Part shown: one piece after another, positions 26,637 through 35,224 of the stretch
Numbering within the stretch: the stretch's first letter is position 1
How the letters are laid out: each line of letters starts with the position of its first letter
DNA from: an uncultured Pseudoxanthomonas sp.
GTDB lineage: Bacteria > Pseudomonadota > Gammaproteobacteria > Xanthomonadales > Xanthomonadaceae
Assembly (NCBI RefSeq): GCF_946886695.1
Contig: NZ_CAMPJD010000021.1
Coordinates: forward strand, 1 to 61,295
Reading direction: 5' to 3'
Length of the DNA stretch: 61,295 nucleotides
Translations under genes and position numbers: made by a program
Notes under the pieces: model-generated
The model's database searches: none
The model's input: only the letters and a program-made list of their open reading frames with translations
What the model was told of the DNA's origin: nothing

Positions 26637-26828
26637 CGCGGCAGTCTGACGCAACCGCTCCCGCCGTCCTGTTGCGATGCAGCAGGCCGTGGCCGGTTTT
26701 CCTCGATCCATCTCCGTGGAGAGGCATTTCGTCGCAGGGCCGGACACATTCATGCCGGCCGGAGCCATTCCCGCTATAGTCGACGGCGTCATCTGGCCGC
26801 TGTACCCCGACCGACAGGAGTCCCTCCG

Positions 26829-27149
26829 ATGTTACGCGCCAGCCTTGCCCTGCTGCTTCTCGGCGCCTCTGCGGCGGTATTCGCCCAGAACGGGCGCAGC
26901 ATCGCCAATGGCAATGCCACCACCTGCCAGGATGTCGCCGACCGTGCCGTCGCCGACCGCCCGGGTGATGCCGTGCCGACCACTCCGGACGCACGTCGTG
27001 CGCGCGCCACCGCCGTGCGCAGCAAGTACGCCGCACCCGCTGCATTGACGCCCTCCACTTCGCGGGGCGGCGGCGATGACGACGATACCCCGCTGCCGCG
27101 CAGCCGCGGCTCCAAGTGGCACAGCTTCCTGCCGGGCATGTTCCGCTGA
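26829..27149 (+). CDS. Small exported protein of unknown function
   Basis: 106 residues: signal peptide MLRASLALLLLGASAAVFAQ, a disordered Ala/Arg/Thr-rich middle with an Asp run, and a C-terminal KWHSFLPGMFR. Short tails of this form recur in small exported proteins of related genomes. AGGAG lies 8 nt before the ATG, and TATAGT at 26774-26779 is a credible -10 element. A single TC dinucleotide (CQD) Cys occurs near residue 38. Divergent from the DAK/DegV gene, and 18 bp upstream of mtfA, with which it is probably cotranscribed. Confidence 0.75.
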   Translation: MLRASLALLLLGASAAVFAQNGRSIANGNATTCQDVADRAVADRPGDAVPTTPDARRARATAVRSKYAAPAALTPSTSRGGGDDDDTPLPRSRGSKWHSFLPGMFR

Positions 27150-27167
27150 CGCGGACGGCCTCACCCG

Positions 27168-27923
27168 GTGATTGGCCTGTTGCGCCGCCTGCGGCGCCCC
27201 TCCCCGTCCATCCAGGACGAACTCTGGCGGACCGTAGCCACTGACACGCCCTGGGTGTCGGCACTGGATGACGTGCGTTCGGACAGGCTGCGCGGGTTGG
27301 CGGCTCGCTTCCTGCACCAGAAGACCATCACGCCGCTCGCCGGCCTGAGCCTGGACGAAGCGCAACGCGTGCAGCTGGCGGCGCTGTGCTGTCTGCCACT
27401 GCTGGAATTTGGCGAAGGCGGCTTGCGCGGCTGGTCTCAGCTGATCGTCTATCCGGACGCGTTCCGCGTGCAACGCACGCATACCGATGCGGCCGGCGTA
27501 TTGCACGAGTGGGAGGACGACCTGGCCGGCGAAGCCTGGGACCAGGGTCCGCTGATCCTGTCGTGGGCCGACGTGCAAGCCGACCTGGCCGAACCCGATG
27601 CCGGCTTCTGCGTCGCCGTGCACGAGATGGCGCACAAGCTGGATGCGCTGGATGGCGAACTGGACGGCACACCGCCCCTGCCGGGCGAGTGGCATGGCCG
27701 CTGGGCGCGCGACTTCCAGCGCGCGTACGATGATTTCTGCATGCAGGTGGACCTGGGTCGCGAGACGGCGATCGATCCGTATGCCGCCGAGGCACCGGAA
27801 GAATTCTTCGCCGTCGCCACCGAATACCACTTCTCGGCGCCGGGCGTGCTGGCCGACGCCATGCCGGAGGTGGCCGGGCACCTGCGACGATTCTACGGTC
27901 CGCCGCCGTTGGCGACGACGTAA
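27168..27923 (+). CDS. mtfA: MtfA-family zinc peptidase / Mlc titration factor
   Basis: 251-residue cytoplasmic protein. Zinc motif AVHEMAHKLD gives H152, E153 and H156; a downstream APEEFFAVATEYHF supplies the third ligand glutamate. DELWRTVATDTPWV, LAGLSLDEAQRVQLAALCCL and LLEFGEGGLRGWSQLIVYPD fit MtfA, which in E. coli binds the glucose repressor Mlc and has aminopeptidase activity. Start is the GTG at 27168. Its stop is 3 bp from the convergent phoQ stop. Whether an Mlc-like repressor exists here is not known. Confidence 0.9.
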   Translation: MIGLLRRLRRPSPSIQDELWRTVATDTPWVSALDDVRSDRLRGLAARFLHQKTITPLAGLSLDEAQRVQLAALCCLPLLEFGEGGLRGWSQLIVYPDAFRVQRTHTDAAGVLHEWEDDLAGEAWDQGPLILSWADVQADLAEPDAGFCVAVHEMAHKLDALDGELDGTPPLPGEWHGRWARDFQRAYDDFCMQVDLGRETAIDPYAAEAPEEFFAVATEYHFSAPGVLADAMPEVAGHLRRFYGPPPLATT

Positions 27924-27926
27924 CGG

Positions 27927-29378
27927 TTACAGACCCGGCGGCAACCGCACCTCGAAGCGTGCCCCGCCCAGTTCCTCCGAGCGCAGCACCTGCAGTTCGC
28001 CGCGATAGTCGCGGATCAGGTCCTGCACGATCGACAGTCCGATGCCATGACCCTGCACGCGCTCATCGCCGCGCACGCCCCGCTGCAGCACCTTGGACAC
28101 GTCCTCCTCGGCGATGCCCGGGCCATCGTCATCCACGGCCAGGAACAGTCCGGGCCTGCGCTGCGCTGCCGTCGCACCCACCTTCACCGTCAGCAGCACG
28201 CGCGAACGCGCCCACTTGAAGGCGTTCTCCAGCAGGTTGCCCATCAGTTCCTGCAGATCGCCCATCTCGCCATGGAAGCGTGCGCGCGGATCGATCTCGA
28301 ATTCGCAGATGACGCCCTTCGACGCATAGACCTTCTCCAGTCCCCGCACGATCTCTTCGGCGTTCGGCTCGATGGCGATGGCGGCCGAAAACAGCTTGTG
28401 GCCGCTCGAAGCCGCACGCGCAAGCTGGTAGGAAACGAGGTTGTTCATGCGCTTGAGCTGCACGTCCAGTTCCTCACGCAGCGATTGCGGATCACCGTTG
28501 TCGTCCAACTGCGTACGCAATACTGCGATGGGCGTTTTCAGGCTGTGCGCCAGATCGGCCAGCGTATTGCGCTGACGCTCCAGGTTCTCGCGCTCGCTTT
28601 CGATGAAGGCATTGATGCTGTCGGTCAATGGCTCGAGTTCGCGAGGATGGCTCTCCGTCATTCCCGACAGCTCACCACGCTGCACCCTGCTGAGTTCGAA
28701 AATCACCCGCCGCAACGGACGCAGGCTCCAGCGCAACACCAGCATCTGCAGCAGCAGCAGGATCACGCCGGCACCGCCGAGATAGACCCACAGCGAGCCC
28801 CGGAACACGCGGATCTGCGTGCTCAGCGCCTGCGCGTCCTCCAGGATGTAGATGCTGTAGGGAATCTCGGCGTGCTGGTGGGTTGCCGGCCAGGCATAGC
28901 CCACGCCGTAGCGATAAGCCTCGCCTTCACTCCCGTCCGCGCGGCGTATAGGCAGCGGCCCCTCGAATGTCTCTTCCAGCGCGCCCAGTCGCCTGGGCAC
29001 CGGCAGTTCGGGGCCCAGCGTCGAGTTGGAGCCCCATGGCGGCACGTTCTGCAGCACCACCTGCGCATACATGCCGCTGTCGGGCATGTCGAAGCGCGGA
29101 TCAGGCGTGTTGTAAGGCGGAATCAGCGTGCCGTTGCGGCCGAACTCCACCTTGTCGGTGTAGTACAGGGCATAACTCTTCAACCGCTGCCGAAGGTTGT
29201 CCTCGGCCGTGTCGACGAACGCGCGATCCAGCGCGTAGCCGGCCAGCGCGAGGAAGGCGAGCAGCGCAAGGCTGGCCGCCAGCAACTGGCGCGCGCGCAG
29301 CGAGCGCGGCCGCCAACCCTCGAACCGGTCGCGGCCGACGTGAGCGGGCGGCACGGCGCCGGAAGGTGGCGCAGGCAT
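27927..29378 (-). CDS. phoQ: PhoQ-type sensor histidine kinase
   Basis: 483 residues. Transmembrane helices near 30-50 and 200-220 bracket a periplasmic sensor domain of about 145 residues with acidic patches. A HAMP region follows, then HisKA (LADLAHSLKTPIAVLRTQ; H278) and HATPase (NLLENAFKWA, DDDGPGIAEEDV, GHGIGLSIVQDL). LAHSLKTPI and the sensor layout match PhoQ of xanthomonads. It begins 28 bp after phoP and forms the operon PepSY-phoP-phoQ. The ATG complementary to 29376-29378 is preferred to the TTG just upstream. The likely signal is low divalent cation, antimicrobial peptide or acid stress; this is family knowledge. Confidence 0.88.
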   Translation of the reverse strand: MPAPPSGAVPPAHVGRDRFEGWRPRSLRARQLLAASLALLAFLALAGYALDRAFVDTAEDNLRQRLKSYALYYTDKVEFGRNGTLIPPYNTPDPRFDMPDSGMYAQVVLQNVPPWGSNSTLGPELPVPRRLGALEETFEGPLPIRRADGSEGEAYRYGVGYAWPATHQHAEIPYSIYILEDAQALSTQIRVFRGSLWVYLGGAGVILLLLQMLVLRWSLRPLRRVIFELSRVQRGELSGMTESHPRELEPLTDSINAFIESERENLERQRNTLADLAHSLKTPIAVLRTQLDDNGDPQSLREELDVQLKRMNNLVSYQLARAASSGHKLFSAAIAIEPNAEEIVRGLEKVYASKGVICEFEIDPRARFHGEMGDLQELMGNLLENAFKWARSRVLLTVKVGATAAQRRPGLFLAVDDDGPGIAEEDVSKVLQRGVRGDERVQGHGIGLSIVQDLIRDYRGELQVLRSEELGGARFEVRLPPGL

Positions 29379-29406
29379 CAAATGCGGGCGATGCCGGCGC
29401 GGTCCA

Positions 29407-30093
29407 TCAGCCTTCGCCGGTGCGCGGGATGGCGAAGCGGTAGCCGCGGCCGCGCACAGTCTCGATCGGCTTCAGCTCGCCTTCCGGATCCAGCTTCTTG
29501 CGCAGACGACCAATGAAGACTTCCAACACGTTGGAGTCGCGGTCGAAGTCCTGCTGATAGATGTGTTCGGTCAGGTCGGCCTTAGAGACCAGTTCGCCCG
29601 CGTGCATCATCAGGTACTCGAGCACCTTGTACTCGTAGCTGGTGAGGTCGACGTTACTGCCATTGACGCTGACCGTCTGCGCAGCCAGATCCAGTGCGAC
29701 CGGACCACACTCCAGCGTGGGCTTGCTCCAGCCGGCAGCACGACGCAACAGCGCATTGACGCGCGCCAGCAGCTCCTCCACGTGGAAAGGCTTGACCAGG
29801 TAATCGTCAGCGCCCTGCTTCAGGCCTTCCACCTTGTCCTGCCAGCTGGAACGCGCGGTCAGGATCAGTACCGGGAACTTCTTGCCCTCGTCGCGCAGCG
29901 CCTTGATCAGCTCCATGCCGGACATTTTGGGCAGGCCGAGATCGATGATGCCAACGTCGAACGGCACCTCGCGCCCCATGTACAGGCCTTCTTCGCCGTC
30001 CTGGGCCGCGTCCACCGCAAAGCCTTCGCGCTTGAGGCGCGCGGCAAGGGTTTCACGCAGGGGGGCTTCGTCTTCGACCAGCAGGATACGCAT
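29407..30093 (-). CDS. phoP: PhoP-type response regulator
   Basis: 228 residues of the OmpR/PhoB class. Receiver: acidic pair E7/D8, phospho-acceptor D51 (DVGIIDLGLPKMSG), LILTARSSW and KPF lysine near residue 101. A winged-helix DNA-binding domain fills the C-terminal 95 residues (LTSYEYKVLEYLMMHAGELV, EVFIGRLRKKL, IETVRGRGYRF). Upstream gene encodes a small PepSY protein and downstream gene the PhoQ sensor, all in one direction. Targets in related bacteria include envelope and stress genes. Confidence 0.93.
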   Translation of the reverse strand: MRILLVEDEAPLRETLAARLKREGFAVDAAQDGEEGLYMGREVPFDVGIIDLGLPKMSGMELIKALRDEGKKFPVLILTARSSWQDKVEGLKQGADDYLVKPFHVEELLARVNALLRRAAGWSKPTLECGPVALDLAAQTVSVNGSNVDLTSYEYKVLEYLMMHAGELVSKADLTEHIYQQDFDRDSNVLEVFIGRLRKKLDPEGELKPIETVRGRGYRFAIPRTGEG

Positions 30094-30169
30094 GGACTCT
30101 CCTTGGGAATGCGGCGCGGCTGAGGGACCGCGCGGGCGTGCTCGTGATGAGCCGTGATTCTACGTAAGA

Positions 30170-30565
30170 CTACGGGCGGGAGGGGTTATCGCCGCGTGGA
30201 GGCTGCGTCGTTTCGCGCCGGGGCCGCACCGGCGCATCGATGCCGCGACGTGAGCTGCCTGCATCATCCATGGTGCGCACCCGGCCACGGTCGTCGACGT
30301 ACTTCACGCGATTGATCTCGCGTCCTTCGTACTGCATGCGCTCGACGCTCAGCACCTGTCCGCCGGTCTCATTGCGGACGCGGCGCACCGCGTCGGACAT
30401 CGATGACCGATGCCTCGTCATCTCCGCACGCGACGGGCCACGCTCACGCGCAGGCGGTGCTTCGTCACGGCCACGCTCGTCCTGCGCGTGCACAACGTGG
30501 GTACCCGTGAGGGTGGCAAGCACCGCCACGGTGATGGCAGCCAGGATGGAGGTACGAAAGCGCAT
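30170..30565 (-). CDS. Exported PepSY-domain protein at the head of the phoPQ operon
   Basis: 131 residues from the ATG complementary to 30563-30565. Signal peptide MRFRTSILAAITVAVLATLT ends near HAQ. The mature chain has a PepSY unit (MSDAVRRVRNETGGQVLSVE, GREINRVKYVDDRGRV) followed by an Arg/Pro-rich tail. It precedes phoP by 76 bp with the same orientation. Small periplasmic PepSY proteins next to two-component systems are often proposed as signal modulators of the sensor; that is a plausible but untested role here. Confidence 0.82.
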   Translation of the reverse strand: MRFRTSILAAITVAVLATLTGTHVVHAQDERGRDEAPPARERGPSRAEMTRHRSSMSDAVRRVRNETGGQVLSVERMQYEGREINRVKYVDDRGRVRTMDDAGSSRRGIDAPVRPRRETTQPPRGDNPSRP

Positions 30566-30712
30566 AACGGAATCGTAACGGAACTGGGGTCGCGAAACTG
30601 AACGTAACCCGAAACCGCCTCGGGGGAATGGAAACGAAGTCTTGGCCCGCGGCGGTGAATCCGTTCTGAATTTATCCACAGGGCAATACCCCGCATTCAG
30701 CCTGCTGAACGG

Positions 30713-31633
30713 TCAGAAAACCTCGGCCACACAACATCTTAGCGAACCGCCGCCGGCTTCGATGGCATCCAGCGGTACGTTGTGCACGGCAAAGCCGGCC
30801 GCTTCAAGCTTCGCCACCGCGGCTGGCCGCAGGGCCGCGTGGGCGCGCCGGCTCATCCAGACCGACGCCGGCGACAGTGAGATGGCATTGCCGGCGAAGG
30901 CCGCCTGCTCGGCTCCAGTCAGTTCGATCACGCCCGCGGGATACAGTGCCTCCAGCGCAGGCGCCAGGTCTGCCCCCAGCCCGTCCGGATATACCAGCGC
31001 AGCACGTCCGGCCAGCACCGCCAGCAGCACATTGGTGTGGTATTCGCCCGGGGCGAGATCGAACATCAGTGTCGCGCGCAGGCCGAACGCCTCGTGCATC
31101 CGCGCCGCGCCCGTCTCGTCGCAGCGCTCGGACAACCCACAGAAGCCGATGCCGCGTGCCCGATCGATGACCAGCGCCCCAGTGAGTTCGCAGGGATGCG
31201 GCTGGGCCGACAGGTCAACTTCCGCGTATCGCAGCGTGTCGCGGAAAAAACCCCGGATATCGGACCGTTCCGCCTCACGCTGGCGTACCGGGTGGCGCAT
31301 GCGGCCGATGACCAGCCGCGGCTCGCCATCGACCCGCGCGGTGGCGAAGACGTTGTTGGGAAACACCGCATCCGGTGTAGCCTCGCGGCCCGGGAAGCAG
31401 AACACCGGCACCTCCTTCGACAGCGCTCGATGCAGCGCGTGGTGTTCGCGCAGCGCCGCACCAGTGTCGAAAGCGCCAGCATCGGCCATGTAGCGATTGT
31501 CCTGCGCCGACTGCTCGGCGCGCACGAAACCGTCTGGCGACACCAGGAACGCCGCGCGTGCGGTCGGCGCGCCAAAGTCGGATGCCAGCGTCGGCGCATG
31601 GGCGATGAAGGCATCGATGTCACGCGTGATCAC
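30713..31633 (-). CDS. Amidinotransferase/DDAH-superfamily hydrolase, CtlX-like
   Basis: 306 residues of the guanidino-group-modifying fold. Segments FPNNVFATARV, ELTGALVID, SERCDETGA, YHTNVLLAVL (catalytic His) and the C-terminal GGSLRCCVAEVF (catalytic Cys, C300 or C301) match the arginine-deiminase-related group that includes dimethylarginine dimethylaminohydrolase and CtlX, proposed to act on citrulline. It starts at a GTG 3 bp after the dusA stop, so the two genes are cotranscribed although their roles differ. Substrate not determinable from sequence. Confidence 0.85.
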   Translation of the reverse strand: MITRDIDAFIAHAPTLASDFGAPTARAAFLVSPDGFVRAEQSAQDNRYMADAGAFDTGAALREHHALHRALSKEVPVFCFPGREATPDAVFPNNVFATARVDGEPRLVIGRMRHPVRQREAERSDIRGFFRDTLRYAEVDLSAQPHPCELTGALVIDRARGIGFCGLSERCDETGAARMHEAFGLRATLMFDLAPGEYHTNVLLAVLAGRAALVYPDGLGADLAPALEALYPAGVIELTGAEQAAFAGNAISLSPASVWMSRRAHAALRPAAVAKLEAAGFAVHNVPLDAIEAGGGSLRCCVAEVF

Positions 31634-31636
31634 GGC

Positions 31637-32629
31637 TCAGGCCGCCGGCCGCAGTTCGCGCGTGGTCGCCGCCAACGCCTGCTCCACCAGCAGCCAGTCA
31701 GCGCCGGGCTTGTGTGCGCCTTCGCTGAGGATCTGCCGGAACGCGCGTCCACCCGGCTGCGCATGGAACAGCCCCAGCACGTGGCGGGTCAGGTGCTTCA
31801 GCGCCACACCCTTCGCCAGCTGCGTTTCGACATAGGGACGCCATGCGCGCAGCAGGTCCGCGCGCGACGCGATCCCGCCGCCGAAAAGTGCCGCCTGCAT
31901 TTCGTGCAGCACGTAGGGCTCGTGGTACGCCGCGCGGCCGATCATCACGCCATCGCTGTGCTGGAGGTGCTCGTGCACCTGCGCCGTCGTAGTGATACCG
32001 CCATTGATCGCCACCGTCAGTTCCGGCCGCTCACGCTTGAGCCGGTAGGCCCAGTCGTAGCGCAGCGGCGGGATCTCGCGGTTCTCCTTTGGCGACAGCC
32101 CCTGCAGCCAGGCCTTCCGCGCATGCACGAAGAAGACATTGCAGCCGGTCGCCGCCACGGTATCGATGAAGGTGCGGAACAGGTCGTAGTCCTCCTGCTC
32201 GTCCACGCCCAGCCGGCATTTCACGGTAACGGGAACATCGACCGCATCGATCATCGCCGCCACGCAGTCGGCAACCAACGCAGGCTCCTTCATCAGACAG
32301 GCACCGAAGCGCCCCGCCTGCACGCGGTCGGACGGGCAGCCGACGTTGAGGTTCACCTCGTCATAGCCCCAGTCCTGCGCGATGCGCGCGGCCTGCGCCA
32401 GGTGCGCCGGCTCGCTGCCGCCGAGTTGCACGGCGACGGGATGCTCCACGGTGTCGAAGCCCAACAAGCGGTCGCGATCTCCATGGATCACCGCCTGCGC
32501 ATGCACCATCTCGGTGTACAGCCGCGCCTGCGGCGCGAGCAGCCGATGGAACACGCGGCAGTGCGTGTCCGTCCAGTCCATCATGGGCGCCGTCGACAGG
32601 CGGAACCGGTTCCGATCGGTGGTGTGCAT
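31637..32629 (-). CDS. dusA: tRNA-dihydrouridine(20/20a) synthase
   Basis: Flavoenzyme that reduces uridine to dihydrouridine in the tRNA D-loop. 330 residues. RLSTAPMMDWTDTHCR and YTEMVHAQAV at the start, the catalytic-Cys block NLNVGCPSDRVQAGRFGACL (active Cys in FGAC), VTVKCRLGVDEQEDYD, FVHARKAWLQGLSPKENR and the INGGIT phosphate site are all DusA features. The ATG complementary to 32627-32629 is chosen over a GTG two codons upstream. Linked by a 3-bp gap to the amidinotransferase-fold gene. Confidence 0.95.
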   Translation of the reverse strand: MHTTDRNRFRLSTAPMMDWTDTHCRVFHRLLAPQARLYTEMVHAQAVIHGDRDRLLGFDTVEHPVAVQLGGSEPAHLAQAARIAQDWGYDEVNLNVGCPSDRVQAGRFGACLMKEPALVADCVAAMIDAVDVPVTVKCRLGVDEQEDYDLFRTFIDTVAATGCNVFFVHARKAWLQGLSPKENREIPPLRYDWAYRLKRERPELTVAINGGITTTAQVHEHLQHSDGVMIGRAAYHEPYVLHEMQAALFGGGIASRADLLRAWRPYVETQLAKGVALKHLTRHVLGLFHAQPGGRAFRQILSEGAHKPGADWLLVEQALAATTRELRPAA

Positions 32630-32702
32630 GGGCACATTTTACCCAGGCGCCCGGCAGCACGTCGCGCTTGGCCCCGGATGATCCGAGGCCTCGCACACCG
32701 GT

Positions 32703-34103
32703 TCACACAGGTGCGGCCGGAAGCACGACCGTGAACGTCGTCCCGACGCCCATCTGGCTCTGTGCCGTTATCGCACCGCCTGCCCGTGTCACGAGGTCGC
32801 GGATGACGGAAAGGCCAAGGCCGGTGCCCTCGCCCGCCGGCTTGGTGGTGAAGAAGGGGTCGAAGACACGCGCCAGCACCTCTTCCCCCATGCCGGCGCC
32901 GGTATCGGCGAACTCCAGCACGCTGCCACCGTCGTCGCCTTGCGCGACGCCGATGGAGAAGATGCCACCATGGGGCATCGCATGATCCGCGTTGGCCGCG
33001 ATGTTGAGGACCATGAGCTCGAACCGGTCCCTGTCCATCCTGATCGGTGATGGGGCATTACCCAGGGCGAACCGCAGTTCCACCTCGGGCTTGAGCAACT
33101 GGCGCAGCATGGACTGGACGTCCGCCAGGGCGCTGGCGGCATCGAAGGTCTCTTCCGCGTAGTCGTCCTGGCGCGCGAATGTCATCAGCTTGTGCGTGAG
33201 CAGCGTCGCCCGGCGCGCCGCCGCCTCGATGCCTTCGAATGATGTCCTGCCGTCTTCGACCTGGCCCGCCCGAAGTCCCTTGCGCGCATAACCGCTGATC
33301 ACGGCCATGATGTTGCCGAAATCGTGCGCCACACCTCCCGCCAGTCGACCCACCGCCTCGACCTTGCGGGCGTGGATGAGTTGCTCCTGTGCGAGCTCGC
33401 GTTCATTGATCTCCTGCAGCAGGCGCTGGTTCGCCGCCGCGAGCTGGTTCCCGCGCTCCGTGGCTTCGCCCAGGCTCTGGCGCAACGCGGCCGAACTGCG
33501 GTCGAGCACGATGGCGATCATCAGGAACATGGCGGCACTGAACGCGGCGTCGCCGTACAGTGCGACAGCATCACCTTGGCGGGACACATCCACCGAGATG
33601 CCCAGGAAGAACGCGGCCACGATGCAGGCGAACATCAGCCAGAGCGCCGCCCTGCCCACCACGAGCCCCGCGATCGCCATCCAGATGACCAGCACGGGCT
33701 GCTCGAAGCGTTGGGCACCGAACCCGGCGGCCAGGTAGGCAGGCACCACGGAGGCGGCGAACACCACCAGCAACAACCGCGAAGCCCACGCGAAACGTCC
33801 ATGCCGGATCAGCGCGAAGCTGATGGCCGCGGCGGCGCACACCGACAGGCTCAGCGCCATGCTGGTCAACTCGCCCGGTCGCCACGGAATATCGACCGCA
33901 AAGGCACGATACGCCCACGCCAGCGCAGGAAGCACCGCCAGCAGCGACGAGATGAGTTGCAGCATCGGCGCATTGCGCCTGTCGACCGGGTCGGCGATGG
34001 GTACATCGCGCCACCAGGCCATGGGCGCGCGCCACAGGCGGGCCAGACGCGACGCCGGAATACCCTGGCGGCCGCGGGCGACGAGGATGTCGCCCTCACT
34101 CAT
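32703..34103 (-). CDS. Polytopic-membrane sensor histidine kinase at the end of the giant-protein locus
   Basis: 466 residues. About six transmembrane helices span residues 48-200, with no large periplasmic loop, suggesting it senses something in the membrane. A coiled-coil (210-245) leads to the phospho-acceptor H260 (LAGGVAHDFGNIMAVISGYA) of the NtrB-like/HPK4 type, then N-box LMVLNIAANADHAM, DTGAGMGEE and GEGTGLGLSVIRDLV. The usual HDFNN is HDFGN here. It follows the OmpA-family gene by 90 bp on the same strand. No adjacent regulator, but a response regulator heads the same strand's block at 48396-49103; pairing is inference. Confidence 0.85.
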   Translation of the reverse strand: MSEGDILVARGRQGIPASRLARLWRAPMAWWRDVPIADPVDRRNAPMLQLISSLLAVLPALAWAYRAFAVDIPWRPGELTSMALSLSVCAAAAISFALIRHGRFAWASRLLLVVFAASVVPAYLAAGFGAQRFEQPVLVIWMAIAGLVVGRAALWLMFACIVAAFFLGISVDVSRQGDAVALYGDAAFSAAMFLMIAIVLDRSSAALRQSLGEATERGNQLAAANQRLLQEINERELAQEQLIHARKVEAVGRLAGGVAHDFGNIMAVISGYARKGLRAGQVEDGRTSFEGIEAAARRATLLTHKLMTFARQDDYAEETFDAASALADVQSMLRQLLKPEVELRFALGNAPSPIRMDRDRFELMVLNIAANADHAMPHGGIFSIGVAQGDDGGSVLEFADTGAGMGEEVLARVFDPFFTTKPAGEGTGLGLSVIRDLVTRAGGAITAQSQMGVGTTFTVVLPAAPV

Positions 34104-34193
34104 GAATCCGCTCTCCGGACGACCGGACGACGCGCAGGTTTCCCATCACTCCACTCCATCCATCCATCCACGAAGACAGGTGAAGTATAGGCG

Positions 34194-35213
34194 TTACTGT
34201 GAGTCGACCCGGGCGGACTGGACGAGCAGCCGTACTTCGACGCGGCGATTGGGGATCAGGCATTCGCGCAGGGCCGCCTGGGGCTTCACACCGTCGCACT
34301 GCTGGACCTGCTCCACGTCACCCTTGAAGGTGTACGCGATCATGGCCGGATCGATGCCGCGCTCCATGAGCAAGGCCTGCACTGTCTTGGCACGCCGTTC
34401 GGAGAGCGCCTGGTTGTAGTCGAACCCGCGCCCCTGCAGACGGTCTGCGTGGCCAACCAGTTCCACGCCTGTCAGCGTCAGTCCTTCCTTGGGCAGGCGG
34501 GCCAGCTCGCGATCAAGGCTCCACAGCGAGTAGACCCGGATGTCGTCGCGACCGGAGCGGTCGAACTCGAACAGCACGTTGACGGTCAGCGCAGTACCGG
34601 CGGGCACCACGGCGGGCGCGTCGGGAGCGGCGCCGCATTGGCGCGCCATGGCTTCGGCATCGCCGACCCAGTCCTCGGCGATCTGGATGTAAGGCTTGGC
34701 GTGGCGCCACTGTTGCTGGTTGAACTCGTTGCCGGCATGCACCAGTTCCACCTCGCCGCAGGCGACGGCCTGCTGAGCGCAGCTGAAGCCCGGCGTGCCG
34801 TGGATGGCACGCAGGCGTTGCCACAGATCCTCGCGCACGCGCGCGGCACCGTTCACCAGCGGGGTGTCGGTCGGCAGCGGTGACACGCCCTGTTCCATGC
34901 CGACAATGAGCTTCTCCGATTCGGTCAGCGCTTCCTGCGGGAAGGCGCTGCGGTCGTTGCGGCTGTATTCGTGGAAGGACACGTCCAGCCAGCACTGCGC
35001 CTTGGACAGGTGGTAGTCGCGCACGGGGCGGCCGGCATCGTTGAGCGTCTTGATGCGCCCCTGCGTGTGCTCGTAGCCGGAGAGGTCGGCGTGGATGGCC
35101 TCGTCGGTGATCCGGTCGCGTTGCGGGGTGAGCACGGTCTGCTGCGCGCTGGCGCCGATGGCCAGGGTGGCGAGGACGGCGGCGGCGAGAAGGGTGGGCT
35201 TGGTGATGGTCAT
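34194..35213 (-). CDS. OmpA-family protein of the giant-protein locus
   Basis: 339 residues with signal peptide MTITKPTLLAAAVLATLAIG ending in ASA. A helical N-terminal region (30-200) is followed by a C-terminal OmpA/MotB-type peptidoglycan-binding domain: NVLFEFDRSG, VELVGHADRLQGRGFDYN, ALSERRAKTVQALLMERG and NRRVEVRLLV. The HAD.xx...YN.xLSxRRA block is the glycan-contact site. The protein probably sits in the periplasm and ties the barrel protein to the cell wall. The start lies 11 bp after the barrel gene stop, same strand, so the two are cotranscribed. Confidence 0.87.
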   Translation of the reverse strand: MTITKPTLLAAAVLATLAIGASAQQTVLTPQRDRITDEAIHADLSGYEHTQGRIKTLNDAGRPVRDYHLSKAQCWLDVSFHEYSRNDRSAFPQEALTESEKLIVGMEQGVSPLPTDTPLVNGAARVREDLWQRLRAIHGTPGFSCAQQAVACGEVELVHAGNEFNQQQWRHAKPYIQIAEDWVGDAEAMARQCGAAPDAPAVVPAGTALTVNVLFEFDRSGRDDIRVYSLWSLDRELARLPKEGLTLTGVELVGHADRLQGRGFDYNQALSERRAKTVQALLMERGIDPAMIAYTFKGDVEQVQQCDGVKPQAALRECLIPNRRVEVRLLVQSARVDSQ

Positions 35214-35224
35214 GTCGTGTTTCC

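Noticed and set aside
34154..34170. ATCC tetranucleotide run upstream of the kinase gene
   Set aside because: Too short (about four units) to call a phase-variable repeat.
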